Source of the DNA: Terfezia claveryi
Lineage: Eukaryota; Ascomycota; Pezizomycetes; Pezizales; Pezizaceae
Direction: 5' to 3'
Assembly: GCA_015179025.1 (NCBI GenBank)
Contig: WHUX01000114.1
Span: forward strand, 1-64,000
Length of the DNA stretch: 64,000 nucleotides
Numbering within the stretch: the stretch's first letter is position 1; each line of letters starts with the position of its first letter. Under the pieces are notes generated by a model. It was not told the DNA's origin. It made no database searches and was given only the letters and a program-made list of their open reading frames with translations. The position numbers and the translations under genes are program-made. Positions 21,855 to 32,695 of this stretch are shown in pieces.

Positions 21855-24800
21855 CTATAACTCCTTCCATCCAGTCAAGGTCGTCATTGGGAGGAGTTTG
21901 GTAAGTAGGTCGGCTGGATTCTCTGCTCCAGGGATCGTGACTATTTTGAGCTTGTTCGCTCGTTGTTGTTGTCGGAGGTAGTGGAATCGATGTTCGATGT
22001 GGCGACTCCTTCTGGCAAATTTCGAGGCCTTGCTCAGGTTGTAGGCTCCCTCGCTGTCCGTATAGAGGGTCGGCGTGATTTTGATTCCTAGTTCCTGGAG
22101 GAACTGTTGCATCCAGCTGGCATCCTTCACTCCCTCGCAGTCCGCTATATATTCCGCTTCCATTACTGAGAGGGAGACTACGTCCTGCCTCCTGCTGTAC
22201 CATCCAATCAGTTGTTTGCCAATTGTTATGAGGGCTCCTGTCTGGGATCGAGATCCTTCTCCCCCGTAAGCCGCATCTGCGTATATTCTTACTTCCAGAT
22301 CGTCGGCTTTCTTTAAGGTAACCCATCGACTTTGGTGGAGGACAAATATCTCAAGACTCCCAGTGCCGTCTTCCAGTTTTCCATGCTTGCATCCTTCGTC
22401 CTTCTTCCCAATAGGTTGACATGGATTGAGATTTCTGGTCGCGTCATTCGTGCTAGAAATAATAGTCCCCCTACGATTGCTTGATACCTTGGAGGTGTTT
22501 CGTCGGTGTTTTCGCTTGCCGCATACGAGAGTGGATTTAAGGGAAGCGAGTGTGTTCTGCCACTTTGCTCGTCCTTCCCTAGGTACTGTTGTTTCATCGA
22601 TTCTATTAGGCGAGTTTGTGTTAGTATTACTTGTCCTTCTGATCAATGTAGTTCCATCCCAAGCATGTTCGATAGTTTTCCCCTTTTATCCAGCTCAACT
22701 CTTCCTTCTATGCCTCTCTCTATTTTATCAAGGTCTTCTTCTGTAGGGGCGATTCCGAGGAGGTCGTCAATATGGGTGCCGATAATAATCTGGTAGTTGT
22801 TAAGGTTTCCGGTGTAGGTTCCTTCGTCCCCAATACATTGGTGCATTCCTAATATACTAAGGATTTCGCAGAGAGTTTTGAACCATTCGTGGCCTGCTTG
22901 CTTTAGGCCATAAAGAGCTTTATCGAGCTTCCAGTACTCAACTTCTCCTTTTTCATTTATATCGGTGATATAGACATCATGTTCAAGGAGGGCTTGTAAG
23001 TATGCGGCCACAACATCCCATTGGCGGATTGCCCAATCTCGGTGGAGGGCAATGACTAAGAGGATTTTGAGCATTTCAGGGCGCATCATCTGTGCATAGG
23101 TTTTGTCATAGTTGACACCTGCTTCTTGAGTGAATCCTCTTCCAACCTTGCGAGCTTTATATTTCTCGATACTTCCATCTGCTTTTCTTTTGACTAGGTA
23201 TACCTATTTGATGTAATAATCCGTGTTCCTTCGGGGATTTCGGATTTATCGATCTTGGTATATACCCTATATCGATTTAATTGCTCTCGTTCTTTTGCTC
23301 GAGCTTTAGCCCATTCTAGAGCTTGTGGAGAGCTGCGGGCTTGCTCATCGGTTGGGTGATCTGGGTTAGCTCCTACTGCGAATATCTTCCTTCGAACTGG
23401 CTGTCGCTCTGATTTCCTGGTTCCGACCATACTTTCCCAATCTCGAGTAGTCTTTCTAGGCTTCTTTATTGGAGGTGGCGCCACGGGCTGGGGAATATCG
23501 GTTTCCCTAGGTCCTTCGCTAGGGGCTTCATCTGGAGATTCTGAGCTGCTAGTCTCCGAATCTCTTATAGGGACTGGTCGGAGGGCGAGCTTAATCTGGC
23601 CAGTGTCTGTTCGCACCTGGTAGCTTTCAAAGCTTTCTGTATAACCAATTATATTGGCTTCATAGCTTCTTGGAGAGAGCTTATCGGAGATATCATAGTT
23701 AAAGCAGAGGACTCTTTGTCCAAATGGTCTTAGCTTTGTCCGCTCGGTTTCCGGGTCCTTTTTGAGCATGATTTCGATGGGGGTTTTTCCTTGAAGGGTT
23801 TTATGGGGAATCCGATTCTTCGTATAGGCTGCCCAGCTCGAAGTTTTGTTCCACAGGCCTTTAGGTAAAGCTGACCCTATTAGAGCGGTCCTACTCATAG
23901 TAAGAATCATTCGGTTTGCTCGTTCGATTATAGCATTTGTTTCACTATGCTTCGGGATAGTTTCTTTAGAGGTTATGCCTCATTGCTTTAGCTCTTCTTG
24001 AAGCTCATTGTTGCGGAATTCTCCTCCCCAGTTTGCTTGGATTTGGCTGACTCGTAGGTTTGTGGCTGCTTCCAGTTTATTGATTATTTCAATTAATGCT
24101 TTTCCAGTCTTGCTCTTCTTCCGAAGGGGCTATACAGCTATATACTGGCTGAAATCATCTACAATCACTAGCAGATATCGATATTGTTTGCTAGGAGTAG
24201 GAGGTTCGATTGGCCCGACAAGGTCTGCATGGACCCGTTCTAGAAGTCGGTTTGTTTTGATCTGTAGATCTTTGGGCTGCTTGGGTGTAGCTGGTTTGGT
24301 AGCCTTCCCTTGTTCACACGCCTTGCATCGGATCTTCTCTTTCTGATCCTTGGGTATTCGGGGAGGGTTTTAAGAGTGTTATAGAAAATGTGTCAATACC
24401 TTTCGTGCAGGCTGATTGCAGCTTCTTTTTCCTTGATCTTTTTTATCCCTGCTCCCTTCCAGTTTTCGACTGTATTCTCAGGCTTGATCCATATCCCATC
24501 AATATCTCGATCCATTTTGTAGAGTATTTTCCTTCCTGTTTTTAGCTCTACCTTGCCCTTTTTTCCTTGCATGACGAAGTCCTCTGGCATCCGAAGGCCG
24601 CTAATAATGTTGCTGTATGTGGGGTCATATAAGCATTGCTCGTGGCGGATGTTGCGGCCATTGTGTCTGAAGACTAGAGTTCCTATAGTGTGGCAAATGG
24701 ATTCGGTCTGATCATGAGCAGATACCTTGATGCTGAGGTTGTGTTGGACATCGGTAAGTCGGTCGTATTCGTTGGTCGTATGGTAGGTGGCTGCTGTATC

Positions 24801-25766
24801 ATATTCATAACATCCTTCACATCCTACCCTTGTTTTCTCAATCCGAACAACCTTGATAGTGACTCCTTCTTCATCAGATTCTTCATTGTCGGAATCTTCC
24901 TTCTTAGTCTTCTTGACTTTTCTCTTTTCGCGCTTTTTGGTAAAGCACTCGGATTCTGTGTGGTTGAGTCCTTTCCATCCTTTGCTAATGCAGTAGTCGC
25001 ATCTTTTGCCATTATCTCCTTGATCCTGTCCCCTGCCAGCTCCTGTTTTGAGTACTACTGGGTTTTGTACCGAATCTCCAGCATTATCTCCTCTCCTTTT
25101 CCCCTTTTGCCTACCTGGGACGTATGTCTTGAGATGAGTAGTGATATCGCCATAAGTAAGTCCACTCTTCATCTGGATATTTTCAATAAGAGTATTGTAG
25201 TAGGGCGGAAGAGTGGCTAGTAGAAACGTCCCTTTGGCTTAGTCATTTTTGCTTAAGCCTGTCAATATTGTTCCAAATTCTTTAAGGTCGTCTGGGATCG
25301 TTCCTCCCAACATAGATCTCATGAATCCCCACTTTTTGTCGAACTCGCTAATATGTTCTTCGATTGAACTATTTCTATCGTCATAGCTGAGTTTGATGAC
25401 TCCAATAAGTAGAGCTCCGAGTATGGTGACAGTCTTGCCTTCGAATTTGGCCTTCAGCTCTTTATAGGCTTCATTAGCTGTTCTGGCTAGTCCGATGATA
25501 TCTACAACCTCTTTCTCGCAATTTCTTTTCATTGTAAGGATTGCGAAGTTGTTGTCTTTCTTCCAGGCTTTAGCATCTGCATCTCTGGCTTTTCCGGTGG
25601 CTATGGGATCTGGATCTTGGACATCTCCGGTGACGATTTCCCATATTGTCTCATCTTTGTGTTCATAGCTGCTAAGCATTTGCTCAATGGATAGTATCCA
25701 CTGAGCATAGTCCTGTTGTCCGCTAAGCTTGGGCTCGATCTTTGGGATTGATCGTTCTTTGGACAT
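21855..25766 (-). pseudogene. Degraded copia gag-pol
   Basis: Gag (25766-25239) starts MSKERSIPKIEPKLSGQQDY, a DUF4219/UBN2-type opening. A stop at the Gln expected after KND separates it from the next block (25172-24393), which has a knuckle C-x2-C-x9-H-x4-C (CDYCISKGWKGLNHTESEC) and the protease motif YDTAATYH. The integrase (about 24392-23200) has the first Asp in HADLVGPI, but the second catalytic position reads QANWGGEF (Asn for Asp) and there are further stops. The reverse transcriptase (about 23193-22643) keeps LDKALYGLKQAGHEW and THIDDLLG. The RNase H (22646-21855) keeps YADAAYGG, MEAEYIA and LYTDSEGA. A frame break near 23205 includes a K-stop-VYLVK where Trp is usual. The product could not complete a cycle by itself. 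Confidence 0.85.
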
Positions 25767-25925
25767 AGTTACTGGAGGTAGTGTTGGTGAATCTGGTGGT
25801 GGGGGAGGTAGAGTTCTTGCTCTTCGCCCTCTTCTTCGTTAGACCTGAATGTTGACTGGGAGATTTGGATATTTGACTTCGTGCTCTGATTCGGTTTCTG
25901 GGGCTGGTCCTGCTGTGCTGCTCAT

Positions 25926-26369
25926 TTAGATGAGCGCTTGGTATATCTGGTCGAAGCTTATTAGTTGGTCCTCGTACTGGATTCCTTTGTCCAGTAGAGA
26001 TGTTTCTGCTTCTTGGGTATCAAGGTCGGTTAAGAGATTTCCGAGCTCTTGATGGTTTTCTTCTATTTGTTGTTCTTTTATCGCTAGTACCTTGTTGTAT
26101 AGCCCACTCTTGTGTAATTCCTGTTCTAGGTATTCGGTGTCTGACAGCGATTCTCTTGGGGTTGTGGTGATTCCTGAAGATTTATTTCCGGAGAGATTTT
26201 TGAAGAGTTGCTTGTTCTGACGGTTTATTTTCTTTGACCAGGATCGGTGTGTAGGCATATGCTGAGTTTCGTAGGGTTTCTTTATGTTGCAACGATAGGG
26301 CAGCCATGGCCTTTGGGCTTCTGCTTTCTGAACGGCAGTGTTACTGGGTTGGTACCACAGATATCTCAA
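25926..26369 (-). CDS. Extra ORF between the copia 5' LTR and gag
   Basis: 147 codons, open from Met at 26369 to the stop at 25926, before gag and in the same direction. The product is not recognised. The second half is rich in Glu, Gln and Leu and looks coiled-coil forming (for example EYLEQELHKSGLYNKVLAIK). Most copia elements lack a separate ORF here. It could be an N-terminal Gag extension read through a lost frame, a small regulatory protein, or chance. Confidence 0.45.
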   Translation of the reverse strand: MRYLWYQPSNTAVQKAEAQRPWLPYRCNIKKPYETQHMPTHRSWSKKINRQNKQLFKNLSGNKSSGITTTPRESLSDTEYLEQELHKSGLYNKVLAIKEQQIEENHQELGNLLTDLDTQEAETSLLDKGIQYEDQLISFDQIYQALI

Positions 26370-26400
26370 CTGTCTTTTGTTCTTATTGCTTCTTTGCCTT

Positions 26401-26419
26401 GAGCGCCGGGCTCATAACC
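26401..26419 (-). promoter_or_regulatory. Primer-binding site matching an initiator tRNA-Met anticodon arm
   Basis: Immediately inside the 5' LTR the minus strand reads GGTTATGAGCCCGGCGCTC. Its complement, GGGCTCATAACC, looks like the anticodon stem-loop of initiator tRNA-Met (CAU in the loop). This is the half-tRNA priming arrangement known for Drosophila copia (established knowledge); use here is inferred. Confidence 0.6.
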
Positions 26420-26712
26420 TGAAAGATTACGAGGTTATGCAGCGAAGGAATCGTGAAGATAATTGATCGTGTATATTCAGAAGAGGAGAGATATCTAGAT
26501 ATCGCTATAGACTTATTGCTATGGTCCCAGTGCTCTACTACAAAAGAGATGTTTTTCCCGCGTACTTTCCGGCTCTTTTATCCTTCGCGGTATTTGCCCA
26601 ATTTGCCATATTCGGATCCTGACTTCATACCCTGTTCCGCCCAATTGGCCATTCTGGGATATCCTGCATTTCCCGTGATATCGGCTTATGCCACGTGAGA
26701 GTATTTCCCACA
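26420..26712 (-). repeat. 5' LTR of the copia element
   Basis: 293 bp; differs from the 3' LTR at the third base (A for T) and once near the end (CACGTGAG for CATGTGAG). Confidence 0.93.
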
Positions 26713-26717
26713 CACCT
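26713..26717. repeat. Copia target-site duplication, right (CACCT)
   Basis: Matches 21449-21453. The NLR-2 reading frame continues as ACC TCA CAA when one copy is removed. Confidence 0.9.
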
Positions 26718-27656
26718 CACAATCGGCAGAGGAAAACATTGAGGCTGTTATCAAAGCGCTGAAGGCTGTACAGGAAGATGATAAGGAAAAAAGGTGGAGC
26801 TATACCTGGCGTGGGAAGGAAGTTATAGTCGTGGAGCGTTTGGGGAAAATCTTGAAAAATGTGGAGAAATACTCAAAGGTTGTGGATATTGCAATACAGA
26901 GTAATCCGCAGGTGAGCGCCTTAGTGTGGGCCGGTGTTTGGGGTATCATGCAGGTTCGTATTAATATACACTCTTTGGAGGTCGATTCAGCTGATTCACT
27001 GAATAGGTCGCACTGAACCATGTACAAGCAATTGAAGGTTTTGAGGTAGCAATAGCGGCGCTCCTGGAAAAGATGTCTATATGCGAGTTTTATGCTGGGA
27101 TATACGTTGGGGTTCCATTGACTTCAGGTTCAGCAGCGAATAGCTTACAGCGTCAGCGTATGCTAGAAAATGCCTTACCAGAACTCTATGCTACTGTCAT
27201 TGTGTTTGCAGTCAAGGCTCATGCTTATTTTGAAGCTAGAGGTATGTGTGCCGTACATATAAGATACCATTACGTTGTGCTAAAGTAAGATCAGGGCTCA
27301 GAAAAGTTACAAACACATTGAAGTCATTTGATATTGAATTTCAGCCTTTCATCGAAAACATCAATGCAAAAGAGAGGGTTATTCGGGAATGCGCAGACGC
27401 TGCTACCATGGAAAAGATAAGGGGTATGGTCCTACAAACACTATTGGATGCGTATATAATAGGGGAAAAAAAACTAATGCAAGAATACAGACATTGAAAG
27501 CGTCCTTGGGGATATTACGTCAGAACTGACAAAGTTGAATGGTAGGTGGATACTTTCATTATGCGCTTTTTAACCAGCACTATTACCATACGTCCCGGAC
27601 ATTTCTAAATGGGGCTATGTGTGATAAAGAGATGCTGATGGTGACTGGATGAACAG

Positions 27657-27848
27657 AATTATCAACTACAGCTACTCACATACTCCAAGTAACTGAAGAA
27701 ATCCACAATAACACCCAGGGTACCTTTAAAATCCTTGTATAGGGTTAAGCCGAATTAAGGAATGCTAATGAGACTATATGAATAGACATATCAACTACAG
27801 CTACTCGTACACTTAAAGTTACTGAACAGATCCGCAATTATACCCAAG
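27657..27848 (+). repeat. Two tandem 63-nt mini-exons in NLR-2
   Basis: Exons 27657-27719 and 27786-27848, each 63 nt, phase 1 to phase 1, separated by a 66-bp intron with GCTAATGAG before its acceptor. Both code variants of LKVTEEIRNNTQ within 21 residues. Because the exons are symmetric, extra copies keep the frame. Confidence 0.75.
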
Positions 27849-29589
27849 GTACCTTTAAAATCTCTTACCTATATAGGGTTAAGCTGACTTCTCTAGATGA
27901 TAGGACACTTGAACTATTGACAATGTTGACCCCATTGGAGCCACTCAAGCGACACCAGGATGTGAGGACGTCTCGCACCCAAAACGCTGGTGCATGGCTC
28001 CTGAGTTCTGAATCTTTCTGCAACTGGCGAGATAGCAACACCATACCGGTAGAAGATTGCATCCGTGTTTTCTGCTGTCTTGGGATACCCGGTGCCGGAA
28101 AAACTGTGATTAGGTATTGAATTATATATACCCCCAATCCCATGCCATTCTGCTAACTCATTATATAGCTCTGTTGTAATTGATGAGCTTTATTCTCAAT
28201 TTTACGAATATCCTAGTATAGGGATTGCTTGTTTGTACGCCGATTACAAAGACCAAAACAACCAAATCCTAGTGCATATCCTTGGGAGTTTTCTGCGCCA
28301 GCTTCTAACTACTGTGCAAGAAACTATACCAAAAGAATTAATTGAAACGCTTGTCAACATAAAGCATCAGGGCAGGAAAGTTGCGATGGAAGATATTTTA
28401 GCTCTCCTCAGGATACTGTTACAGCAGCTCAAGCGTGCATTTATCTGTATAGATGCTGTTGATGAACTAGAACCAAAGGTTCAGCAGCAGCTTCTCGATG
28501 TGCTTAAAGAGTTGGGTACTAATTATAATAATACTCGCTTTTTGATCACTGGGCGGGATCATATTGAAAATGAAGTGAAGAAACGCCTCCAAGCCATGCA
28601 GCAACATAAAATTGTTATTAGTGCCACTCGGCAAGATATGGAAGAATTCCTACAGCAGCAAATTAGGGATGATCCGGACGCAGATGCAATGGATGAGAAA
28701 TTGCAAAAGGATATTATAGAGGCAATCATTGGGAAGTCTCAGGGAATGTGGGTTTAAGTTCATTAGCTATATTAGCTGGGATTCATGTACTGATTTATCT
28801 TTCCAGGTTCCTTCTTTCAGCCTTGCATATCAAAATGGTCCTAGGGATGACTACAAAGTTTAAACGACGGAAAGCGCTGGAAACACTGCCAACTGATCTT
28901 TATGATTCATTTAAGGGAGTCATTACTAGAATCCGGGAATGCCTCAGCAAGAGCCAGGCTGAGTTGGGTATGCAAGTACTCATGTGGCTTCATTTTGCCT
29001 ACCGACCACTAAAGCTTGCGGAACTTCAACATGTGCTAGCTGTTGAGAAGGGCAATATGGAATTCGATCCAGAAAATATTCCTTCACGGAAAGCCCTACT
29101 AGACTGCTGTCTTGGGTTGGTTATTGTGGATGAAGAAACATTGACAGTACGCTTTGTGCACTACACACTTGAAGAGTACTTCCGCAAATATGCCAGGACA
29201 GAATTCCCAGATGGACACAGTTCTATTGCCGAAAGTTGTTTGACTTACATTAACTTTGCGGATCTGAGACAGCATTGTACGGATATTGATAGTCTGAAAG
29301 CAAGACTGAATGAATATACATTCTTAGAGTATGCATCACTTTACTGGGGGACCTATTACAAGCATCAATGCAATGATGGCCTAACAAAACTCGCAAATAT
29401 GATACTGAACCATGAGAGCAACCGCCCACCCTGTTCTTTACAAGCCTTGTATAGGAAGCCTAGATACAGGTTTACGCAGAGATTTTCAGGGCCCCATGTA
29501 GCAGCATACTTTGGATTGACTGAAAATATAGCGTATCTCTGTAAAATGGGGTGGAATGTAGAACAGAAAGACGATGATGGCCAAACTCC

Positions 29590-31890
29590 ACTCTCATGGG
29601 CGGCTGAAAAGGGGCATTTGGATGTTGTGCGGCTGCTGATCGAGCGAGATGATGTTGATATCAATGCTAGGACAAATTGGGGGTATACACCCCTCTCATT
29701 TGCAGCTGCGAATGGGCATGAGGCTGTTGTGCGGCTGCTGATTGAGCGAGATGATGTTGATATCAATTCTAAGGACAGCCTTAGGCTGATACCCCTCTTA
29801 TTGGCTGCTGCGAATGGGCGTGAGGCTGTTGTGCGGCTGCTGATCGAGCGAGATGATGTTGATATCAATGCTAAGGACGACGAATATGGGCAGACACCCT
29901 TCTCATTTGCAGCTGAGAATGGGCATGAGGCTGTTGTGCGGCTGCTGATCGAGCGAGATGATGTTGATATCAATGCTAAGGACAATAATGGGCGGACACC
30001 CCTCTTATGGGCAGCTAAGAATGGGCATGAGGCTGTTGTGCGGCTGCTGATCGAGCGAGATGATGTTGATATCAATGCTAAGGACGATAGGGGGTGGACA
30101 CCCCTCTCATGGGCAGCTAGAATTGGGCATGAGGCTGTTGTGCGGCTGCTGATCGAGCGAGATGATGTTGATATCAATTCTAAAGACGATGAATATGGGC
30201 AGACACCCTTCTCATTTGCAGCTGCGAATGGGCATGAGGCTGTTGTGCGGCTGCTGATCGAGCGACATGATATTGATATCAATCCTAAGAACAGCCTTGG
30301 GCAGACACTACTCTCATTGGCCGCTGAGTATGGGCATGAGGCTGTTGTGCGGCTGCTGATCGAGCGAGATGATATTGATATCAATTCTAAGGACAAGCAA
30401 GGGCAGACACCCCTCTCATTGGCAGCTGCGAATGGGCATGAGGCTGTTGTGCGGCTGCTGATCGAGCGAGATGATGTTGATATCAATGCTAAGGACAATA
30501 ATGGGCGGACACCCCTCTTATGGGCAGCTAAGAATGGGCATGAGGCTGTTGTGCGGCTGCTGATCGAGCGAGATGATGTTGACGTCAATCCTAAGGACAG
30601 CCTTGGGCTGACACCCTTCTCATTTGCAGCTGAGAATGGGCGTGAGGCTGTTGTGCGGCTGCTGATCGAGCGAGATGATGTTGATATCAATTCTAAGGAC
30701 AAGCAAGGGCAGACACCCCTCTCATTGGCAGCTGCGAATGGGCATGAGGCTGTTGTGCGGCTGCTGATCGAGCGACATGATATTGATATCAATCCTAAGA
30801 ACAGCCTTGGGCAGACACTACTCTCATTGGCCGCTGAGTATGGGCATGAGGCTGTTGTGCGGCTGCTGATCGAGCGAGATGATGTTGACGTCAATACTAA
30901 GGACAGCCTTGGGCTGACACCCCTCTCATGGGCCGCTGCGTATGGGCGTGAGGCTGTTGTGCGGCTGCTGATCGAGCGAGATGATGTTGACGTCAATTCT
31001 AAGGACAAGCAAGGTCGGACACTACTCTCATTGGCCGCTCAGTATGGGCATGAGGCTGTTGTGCGGCTGCTGATCGAGCGAGATGATGTTGATATCAATT
31101 CTAAGGACAAGCAAGGGCAGACACCCCTCTCATTGGCAGCTGCGAATGGGCATGAGGCTGTTGTGCGGCTGCTGATCGAGCGACATGATATTGATATCAA
31201 TCCTAAGAACAGCCTTGGGCAGACACCCCTCTCATGTGCAGCTGCGAATGGGCATGAGGCTGTTGTGCGGCTGCTGATCGAGCGAGATGATATTGATATC
31301 AATTCTAAGGACAAGCAAGGGCAGACACCCCTCTCATTGGCAGCTGCGAATGGGCATGAGGCTGTTGTGCGGCTGCTGATCGAGCGACATGATATTGATA
31401 TCAATCCTAAGAACAGCCTTGGGCAGACACCCCTCTCATGTGCAGCTGCGAATGGGCATGAGGCTGTTGTGCGGCTGCTGATCGAGCGAGATGATGTTGA
31501 CGTCAATCCTAAGGACAGCCTTGGGCTGACACCCCTCTCATTGGCCGCTGCGTATGGGCGTGAGGCTGTTGTGCGGCTGCTGATCGAGCGAGATGATGTT
31601 GACGTCAATTCTAAGGACAAGCAAGGTCGGACACTACTCTCATTGGCCGCTCAGTATGGGCATGAGGCTGTTGTGCGGCTGCTGATCGAGCGAGATGATG
31701 TTGATATCAATTCTAAAGACGATGAATATGGGCAGACACCCCTCTCATTAGCTACTAAGTATAGGCATGAGGCTGTTGTGCGGCTGCTGATCGAGCGAGA
31801 TGATGTTGATATCAATGCTAAGGACAATAATGGGCGGACACCCCTCGCATGGGCAGCTCAGAATGGGCATGAGGCTGTTGTGCGGTTGCT
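29590..31890 (+). repeat. Ankyrin-coding 102-bp tandem array of NLR-2
   Basis: 22 complete units coding 34- or 35-residue ankyrin motifs. Units 15-16 and 17-18 are near-identical pairs, and 13-14 resembles 19-20, so blocks of repeats have been copied within the array. Confidence 0.92.
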
Positions 31891-31912
31891 GAATGATCAA
31901 CGTGATATGTAG

Positions 31913-32202
31913 GCAAAATTGTACCAGCTTCCACGTTTGTCGGACATACCACCAGCGTCGAAGTTCTGGCTGCGGGTGAGGGTAGGTACCAGTTTGTTGG
32001 CAAAAAGAGAACGCGGAATCCTGAGTATTTCTATACTGATGTATCTATTTATTTCTGAGTCCGTATGAACGAACCTTTGCAAGTATATATCCCTATAGTA
32101 TCGAAGATGATCACATGAATTTATCTACTGATGTGCGGCTATATTCCCGTAGCATTTCTTATAAACGGAATAAATTCAGTACTCGTATTCAAGTTATGGC
32201 GA
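31913..32202 (+). other. Conserved NLR 3' flank after NLR-2
   Basis: Shares GCAAAATTGTACCAGCTTCC, GCGGAATCCTGAGTATT and the CCCTATAGTATCGAAGATGA block with the other cassettes. It is interrupted at 32203 by LINE A and resumes at 33535. Confidence 0.8.
32192..32202. repeat. Target-site duplication of outer LINE A, left
   Basis: AGTTATGGCGA; the right copy at 33524-33534 reads AGTTATGGGGA (one mismatch). Confidence 0.7.
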
Positions 32203-32232
32203 TTTTTTTTTTCTATCCCAGTAAGGGGACCA

Positions 32233-32247
32233 GAGGAGCCACCCGGA
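32233..32247. repeat. Target-site duplication of inner LINE A, left
   Basis: GAGGAGCCACCCGGA, identical to 32681-32695. The target is the 3' UTR hairpin of the outer LINE A copy. Confidence 0.9.
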
Positions 32248-32680
32248 GGAGCTCGACAAACCGGAATGGAGGAAAGAGGAAGAGGAGACATACGAAGCCA
32301 CGGAGGCCTTTTTCGGGCTATTATTCAAGGAGCTCACCTAGAAGCACAGTATCAATATTCAGTTCATTAATTTTTGCGACTCTCCTTTGTTTCAGTCCGC
32401 AATTTCGTTTCCACAATAGTCTCCTGTAGTTCTTATTTCCACTAGTTCGTCTTCTTTCCGTACAGTTCATGAGTTTAGGGATCGAGCCTCCGGGTCATCG
32501 GCTAGTCCGTTAGTGACTGCATGGGGCCTCATCTCGGGTTCGTTATGTGTATTTATCTGCGTGGGTCTGGCAGATTAACTTGCCTCACCCTTGAATCCAC
32601 CGGGTTTCCGTGTGGCTCCTCATAACCCCCCTAACGGGGCTGCATAGGAGTACTAAGTATTTTAAAAAAAAAAAAAAAAA
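32248..32680 (+). mobile_element. LINE family A 3' end nested in another LINE A
   Basis: 433-bp plus-oriented copy ending in poly-A (32664-32680) and flanked by a 15-bp duplication. It codes only the last residues of ORF2 (DKPEWRKEEEETYEATEAFF, stop TAG near 32334), followed by the family A 3' UTR. Confidence 0.88.
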
Positions 32681-32695
32681 GAGGAGCCACCCGGA
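32681..32695. repeat. Target-site duplication of inner LINE A, right
   Basis: GAGGAGCCACCCGGA, matching 32233-32247. Confidence 0.9.

Larger units (their letters stand above)
21454..26712 (-). mobile_element. Ty1/copia LTR retrotransposon inserted in NLR-2 exon 1
   Basis: A 5259-bp element in reverse orientation, with 293-bp LTRs (TG...CA) and a 5-bp CACCT duplication. Internal order on the minus strand is extra ORF, gag, protease, integrase, reverse transcriptase, RNase H, which defines Ty1/copia. The LTRs differ at only two positions, yet the coding region has several stops, a frameshift and a lost integrase Asp. Confidence 0.95.
20667..31912 (+). pseudogene. NLR-2: NACHT-ankyrin STAND protein split by a copia element
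   Basis: The longest paralogue. Exons: 20667-21453 joined to 26718-26953 once the copia insertion and one copy of its target duplication are removed, then 27007-27241, 27295-27423, 27491-27541, 27657-27719, 27786-27848, 27897-28113, 28169-28747 and 28807-31912. This gives 1821 residues without a frame error. Domains: Ser/Pro-rich leader (MGSRKNKDS), DUF7708-like helical domain, two 21-residue mini-exon units, NACHT with Walker A GIPGAGKT and Walker B FICIDAVDEL, winged-helix-like segment, and 22 complete 34-residue ankyrin repeats. The insertion brings a stop soon after residue 262 (LTL then TAA). The rest of the gene shows no other lesion, which fits a recent hit. A transcript starting downstream of the element could still express the NACHT-ankyrin part, but that is speculation. 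Confidence 0.9.

Noticed and set aside
26401..26419. Possible tRNA gene fragment
   Set aside because: Only the anticodon arm matches, and its position directly inside the LTR explains it as a primer-binding site.
29365..31008. Long antisense reading frame (547 codons) across the NLR-2 ankyrin array, with similar ones in NLR-1, -3 and -4
   Set aside because: It follows from 102-bp repeats (a multiple of three) lacking stops in one reverse frame. The product is a low-complexity Ser/Arg repeat with no family resemblance.
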